DNA of 7,730 nucleotides from Gammaproteobacteria bacterium (GTDB taxonomy: Bacteria; Pseudomonadota; Gammaproteobacteria; Steroidobacterales; UBA11654), in the NCBI GenBank assembly GCA_012965065.1, contig DTSX01000085.1:1-7730 (forward strand), read 5' to 3'. Below, piece after piece: positions 5,454-7,730 of this stretch. The first letter of the stretch is position 1; every line of letters begins with the position of its first letter. The notes beneath the pieces were generated by a model. The model was not told the DNA's origin. It saw only the letters and a program-made list of their open reading frames with translations, and made no database searches. A program made the position numbers and the translations under genes.

Positions 5454-7361
5454 TTATAAATCGTAAGCATCGCTGAACAGATTTGGGTTGATCTCGACTT
5501 CAGCATTTTCCCTCAATTCCCTTGCAAACGAAGCCATCTCATATGTGCCCAATTGTTCGGCGAGTGCAATTTTTCCTGAATCCCGTTCTTGGTCGTTGTA
5601 GTTATCCAACCTGCCTGAATTGAGTCGGAGTACCTCAAACACATAAACGTCTTCGCCCGTGGCAACGGTACTGTAATGATTGCTACCAATCTTGTTTTTT
5701 AATGTTGCAAAAACTGCATCCATTACCGCTCCGGGTAAAGCATCATCATTTCGCTTGAGTTCATTGAATTCTTTCAATTCAAGCTGGTACAGATCCGACA
5801 ATTCTGTCATTGTTTTCCCTGATGAAAGTAACCCCAACATTTGTGCAGCTGTCTCATTTGCAATCTCAATTGAGTTTTGTGCTGTCAAAAGATTTGCTAT
5901 CTCATCCTCAACCTCACTGAAGCTCTTCGTCTCAGGCAATCGATGATTAACGACTCTTGCCACAACAATTGAATTGTTAAATTCATACACGGGTGTGTTC
6001 TCAGACTGTTCAATGGAAGATGGGCTGAACAATATATCGATCAGTTCAGGCTGCTGATTTAAAAACGAAGAGCCCTCTCTTGTAATCGCTGAGATGTGAT
6101 TCAATTCCAAGGCCAATCGATCAGCAACGGTATCTAATTCGTTGTATGCCTGCAATGCCAAATCATCCAGTTGTTCAGCTAGATCGTAAAGACGGTCTTC
6201 CGCCAGTAACCGTGAATACTCGTCGGTTAACTCCTCTTCAATTTCTGCAAACTCTTTGCTTCTTCCTTCTTTCACATCGTCCAGTCTAATAATGTGATAG
6301 CCGAACTGGGTTTTCACCGGATCAGAAATCTCGCCGATCTCAAGCGCAAACAACACCTGATCAAACTCAGACACAAACAAACCAGGCTCTGCCCAACCCA
6401 AATCGCCTCCATTTGCAGCCGAGCCACCGTCGTCAGAAAATTCCTCTGCCAATTCTTCAAACGACTCGCCGTCTTTGATTCTCAGTAGAATGTCTTTGCT
6501 TTGCTCTAGAGCCGCATCTTCGATCACTTCATCGTCAAACGAGATCAGTATGTGGCTTGATTTTCGTTCCTCGTTTGACCTAAATCGATCGAGATTTTCT
6601 TTGTAGTATTGCTCCACATCCAAGGTTGAGAATTCGATGGACTGAGCAATGTCTTCAATGTCAATGGAGAGAAATTCAACATCGATTTCTTCCTCGGTCA
6701 TAAACGAATTTATATTTTCCGTGTAGAAAGCACTGACTGCCTCTTTGTCCAAACTGACCTGATCGGCAAACTTGCTGCTGGGAATCAACAGGTACTGGCC
6801 GTCTCTTTCTTCCATCTGCAACTCCACAAACTGCCTGAATTCGGAGGGCGTAATAAACGACGACTCAATCAATCCTCGTCTTAATTGATTGATTTGCAAT
6901 TCGATCCTCAGATCGTTTTCATATTGAGACTGGCTGACCCCTTGGCTGGACAAGATTGCCTGATAATTCTCGCGATTGAACCCCTCACCGAGCTGAAAAT
7001 TGGGGTTAGTGGTAATTAACTCAGCAACATATTCAGGGCTCACCCGATAACCCTGAGCATCCACGTAATCGTTCAACAATGTTTTCATGATCAGATTTTC
7101 AGTTGCAGATTCTTGGATGGTGAATTCGAGAGATTTGGGAATTTCATCGCCAAAAACTTCCTGAAATTGCAACAACTGATTGGTGTATTCTTCCCGATAG
7201 TCAATCAGGGTAATCTCCCTATCGTTGACGGTAATAACGACGTCTTGTTCAAGAGGCGTCTGGTTCATGTTGCCAAAACTGATCACCAATGCGATTGAGA
7301 TTGCTCCAATGATCAAACCTGCAATCCATCCAGTAAATTTTTCTCTAATGGTTTCTAGCAT
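5454..7361 (-). CDS. ppiD: PpiD-type membrane-anchored periplasmic folding factor with parvulin domain
   Basis: This 635-residue chaperone/peptidyl-prolyl isomerase is anchored in the inner membrane and faces the periplasm, where relatives assist proteins leaving the Sec translocon. A short cytoplasmic end (MLETIREKFTGW) precedes one membrane helix (about 12-29). A SurA-like N-terminal chaperone region follows (about 35-180). The parvulin domain is about 266-362: SSHILISF with H270, NGGDLGW (317-323), and the closing GYHIIRL with H356. The C-terminal chaperone-like region (about 400-635) completes the usual arrangement and length (E. coli 623). Both parvulin histidines are present, unlike in E. 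coli PpiD, whose parvulin domain is reported inactive. The start fits the family N-terminus, although the nearest good ribosome site, GGAGG, is about 15 bases from the ATG, which is long. tRNA-Asp ends only 27 bases upstream with no terminator seen, so cotranscription is likely. ppiD commonly lies next to hupB and lon, which may be beyond the right edge. Confidence 0.95.
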   Translation of the reverse strand: MLETIREKFTGWIAGLIIGAISIALVISFGNMNQTPLEQDVVITVNDREITLIDYREEYTNQLLQFQEVFGDEIPKSLEFTIQESATENLIMKTLLNDYVDAQGYRVSPEYVAELITTNPNFQLGEGFNRENYQAILSSQGVSQSQYENDLRIELQINQLRRGLIESSFITPSEFRQFVELQMEERDGQYLLIPSSKFADQVSLDKEAVSAFYTENINSFMTEEEIDVEFLSIDIEDIAQSIEFSTLDVEQYYKENLDRFRSNEERKSSHILISFDDEVIEDAALEQSKDILLRIKDGESFEELAEEFSDDGGSAANGGDLGWAEPGLFVSEFDQVLFALEIGEISDPVKTQFGYHIIRLDDVKEGRSKEFAEIEEELTDEYSRLLAEDRLYDLAEQLDDLALQAYNELDTVADRLALELNHISAITREGSSFLNQQPELIDILFSPSSIEQSENTPVYEFNNSIVVARVVNHRLPETKSFSEVEDEIANLLTAQNSIEIANETAAQMLGLLSSGKTMTELSDLYQLELKEFNELKRNDDALPGAVMDAVFATLKNKIGSNHYSTVATGEDVYVFEVLRLNSGRLDNYNDQERDSGKIALAEQLGTYEMASFARELRENAEVEINPNLFSDAYDL

Positions 7362-7388
7362 ATTTTTTTAAGTTATCCTCCAACTAAG

Positions 7389-7466
7389 TGGCGGAGTGGA
7401 CGGGACTCGAACCCGCGACCCCCGGCGTGACAGGCCGGTATTCTAAACCAACTGAACTACCACTCC
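7389..7466 (-). tRNA. tRNA-Asp (anticodon GTC)
   Basis: A full cloverleaf reads on the minus strand from 7466 down. Acceptor GGAGTGG pairs with CCACTCC. The D arm is GTTC/GAAT. The anticodon arm CCGGC/GCCGG has loop CTGTCAC, giving anticodon GTC. The T arm is GCGGG TTCGAGT CCCGT. The discriminator is G and the CCA is encoded at 7391-7389. It closely matches E. coli tRNA-Asp. The D loop is one base longer than in that tRNA, making 78 nucleotides with CCA. It lies 77 bases after tRNA-Val and 27 bases before ppiD. Confidence 0.97.
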
Positions 7467-7543
7467 CCACTACTTTTTGAAGCCTCAGAATCCTAGGCAA
7501 TTATACTTTGAATTGAATTTTTTGGGGGATTTCTTTAGGAGAA
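7467..7543 (-). other. Spacer between the two tRNAs, with a -10-like element and a small hairpin
   Basis: Read on the minus strand, this 77-base spacer holds a perfect TATAAT (7505-7500) with no matching -35 at 16-18 bases (the site reads C-rich). It also holds a short hairpin, GCCTAGGATTCTGAGGC (7498-7482), with a bulged G. No U-run follows the hairpin, so it is not a convincing terminator and is more likely part of the processed tRNA precursor. The TATAAT could be a secondary start for tRNA-Asp and ppiD, but the support is weak. Confidence 0.25.
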
Positions 7544-7619
7544 TGGTGGGTGCTGACGGGATCGAACCGCCGACTTTCGCCTTGTAAGGGCGACGCTCTA
7601 CCAGCTGAGCTAAGCACCC
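7544..7619 (-). tRNA. tRNA-Val (anticodon TAC)
   Basis: The cloverleaf reads on the minus strand from 7619 down. Acceptor GGGTGCT pairs with AGCACCC. The D arm is GCTC/GAGC. The anticodon arm TCGCC/GGCGA has loop CTTACAA, giving anticodon TAC. The T arm is CGGCGGTTCGATCCCGTC. The discriminator is A and CCA is encoded at 7546-7544; total 76 nucleotides. It is close to E. coli tRNA-Val(UAC). It is first in the tRNA-Val, tRNA-Asp, ppiD order. Confidence 0.97.
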
Positions 7620-7629
7620 GTGTCCGTTC

Positions 7630-7659
7630 TCTATAAGTTTCTAAATATTTTATCTGCAA
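7630..7659 (-). promoter_or_regulatory. Possible promoter for the tRNA-Val/tRNA-Asp/ppiD transcript
   Basis: On the minus strand TTGCAG (7659-7654) and TATAGA (7635-7630) are 18 bases apart, and the -10 ends 10 bases before the tRNA-Val 5' end. The -10 is good (5 of 6) but the -35 matches at only three positions. An alternative -10, TAAAAT, lies a little upstream. This is a consensus reading only. The genes could equally be read from a promoter beyond the window. Confidence 0.25.
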
Positions 7660-7730
7660 CGAATTCAACAACGTTTTCACCAGGCGATGATACATCATCT
7701 GTTAGCCTGTTTCACTAATGTAACATCAAA

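Noticed and set aside
7501..7698. Minus-strand open frame of 65 codons
   Set aside because: It runs straight through tRNA-Val and into the inter-tRNA spacer, so it is a chance frame.
7681..7709. Inverted repeats CAGGC/GCCTG around GATGA-TACA-TCATC, considered as a terminator of an upstream gene
   Set aside because: The outer arms leave a five-base bulge and no U-run follows on either strand; it may still be a weak RNA hairpin.
7695..7730. Possible C-terminal end (FDVTLVKQANR, then TGA) of a minus-strand gene entering from the right edge
   Set aside because: Eleven codons are too few to identify a gene, and I do not recognise the ending as HU, Lon or another expected neighbour.

Overview
The window looks like ordinary chromosomal DNA of a gammaproteobacterium, probably a moderately AT-rich, non-enteric one. 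The evidence is the yafS-rnhA-dnaQ cluster, a FabI very close to the enteric enzyme, a membrane-anchored PpiD foldase, and a tRNA-Val/tRNA-Asp pair with encoded CCA ends. From memory, pseudomonads also carry ppiD, fabI and gloB-yafS-rnhA-dnaQ within a short chromosomal distance, so this arrangement fits that broad lineage. Genus cannot be told from the sequence alone. I see no insertion sequence, prophage, CRISPR array, integron or toxin-antitoxin module.

Layout. From 1 to 4534 everything is on the minus strand. In transcription order the genes are a YafS-type methyltransferase-like protein (4534-3845), ribonuclease HI (3848-3405), the DNA polymerase III epsilon subunit (3408-2719), an ArsB/NhaD-superfamily ion transporter (2632-1292), a small cupin (1282-959) and the N-terminal two thirds of a phosphomannomutase that runs off the left edge (952-1). 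The first three overlap by ATGA junctions. The last three are separated by only 6-9 bases. An 86-base gap between dnaQ and the transporter gene divides the two groups.

A divergent intergenic region (4535-4646) separates yafS from fabI, which is on the plus strand and best starts at a GTG at 4647. fabI converges on ppiD (7361-5454, minus). Upstream of ppiD on the same strand are tRNA-Asp(GTC) and tRNA-Val(TAC), with no visible terminator between the tRNAs and ppiD.

Functionally this is mostly housekeeping: replication fidelity and primer or R-loop removal (DnaQ, RnhA), fatty acid elongation (FabI), periplasmic protein folding (PpiD), translation (tRNAs) and activated-mannose synthesis (ManB). 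The least explained part is the transporter-cupin-manB group, whose members have no obvious shared pathway. I did not find a convincing undescribed system. The findings are gene-level oddities (start sites, overlaps, residue changes, degenerate motifs) and not a new machinery.
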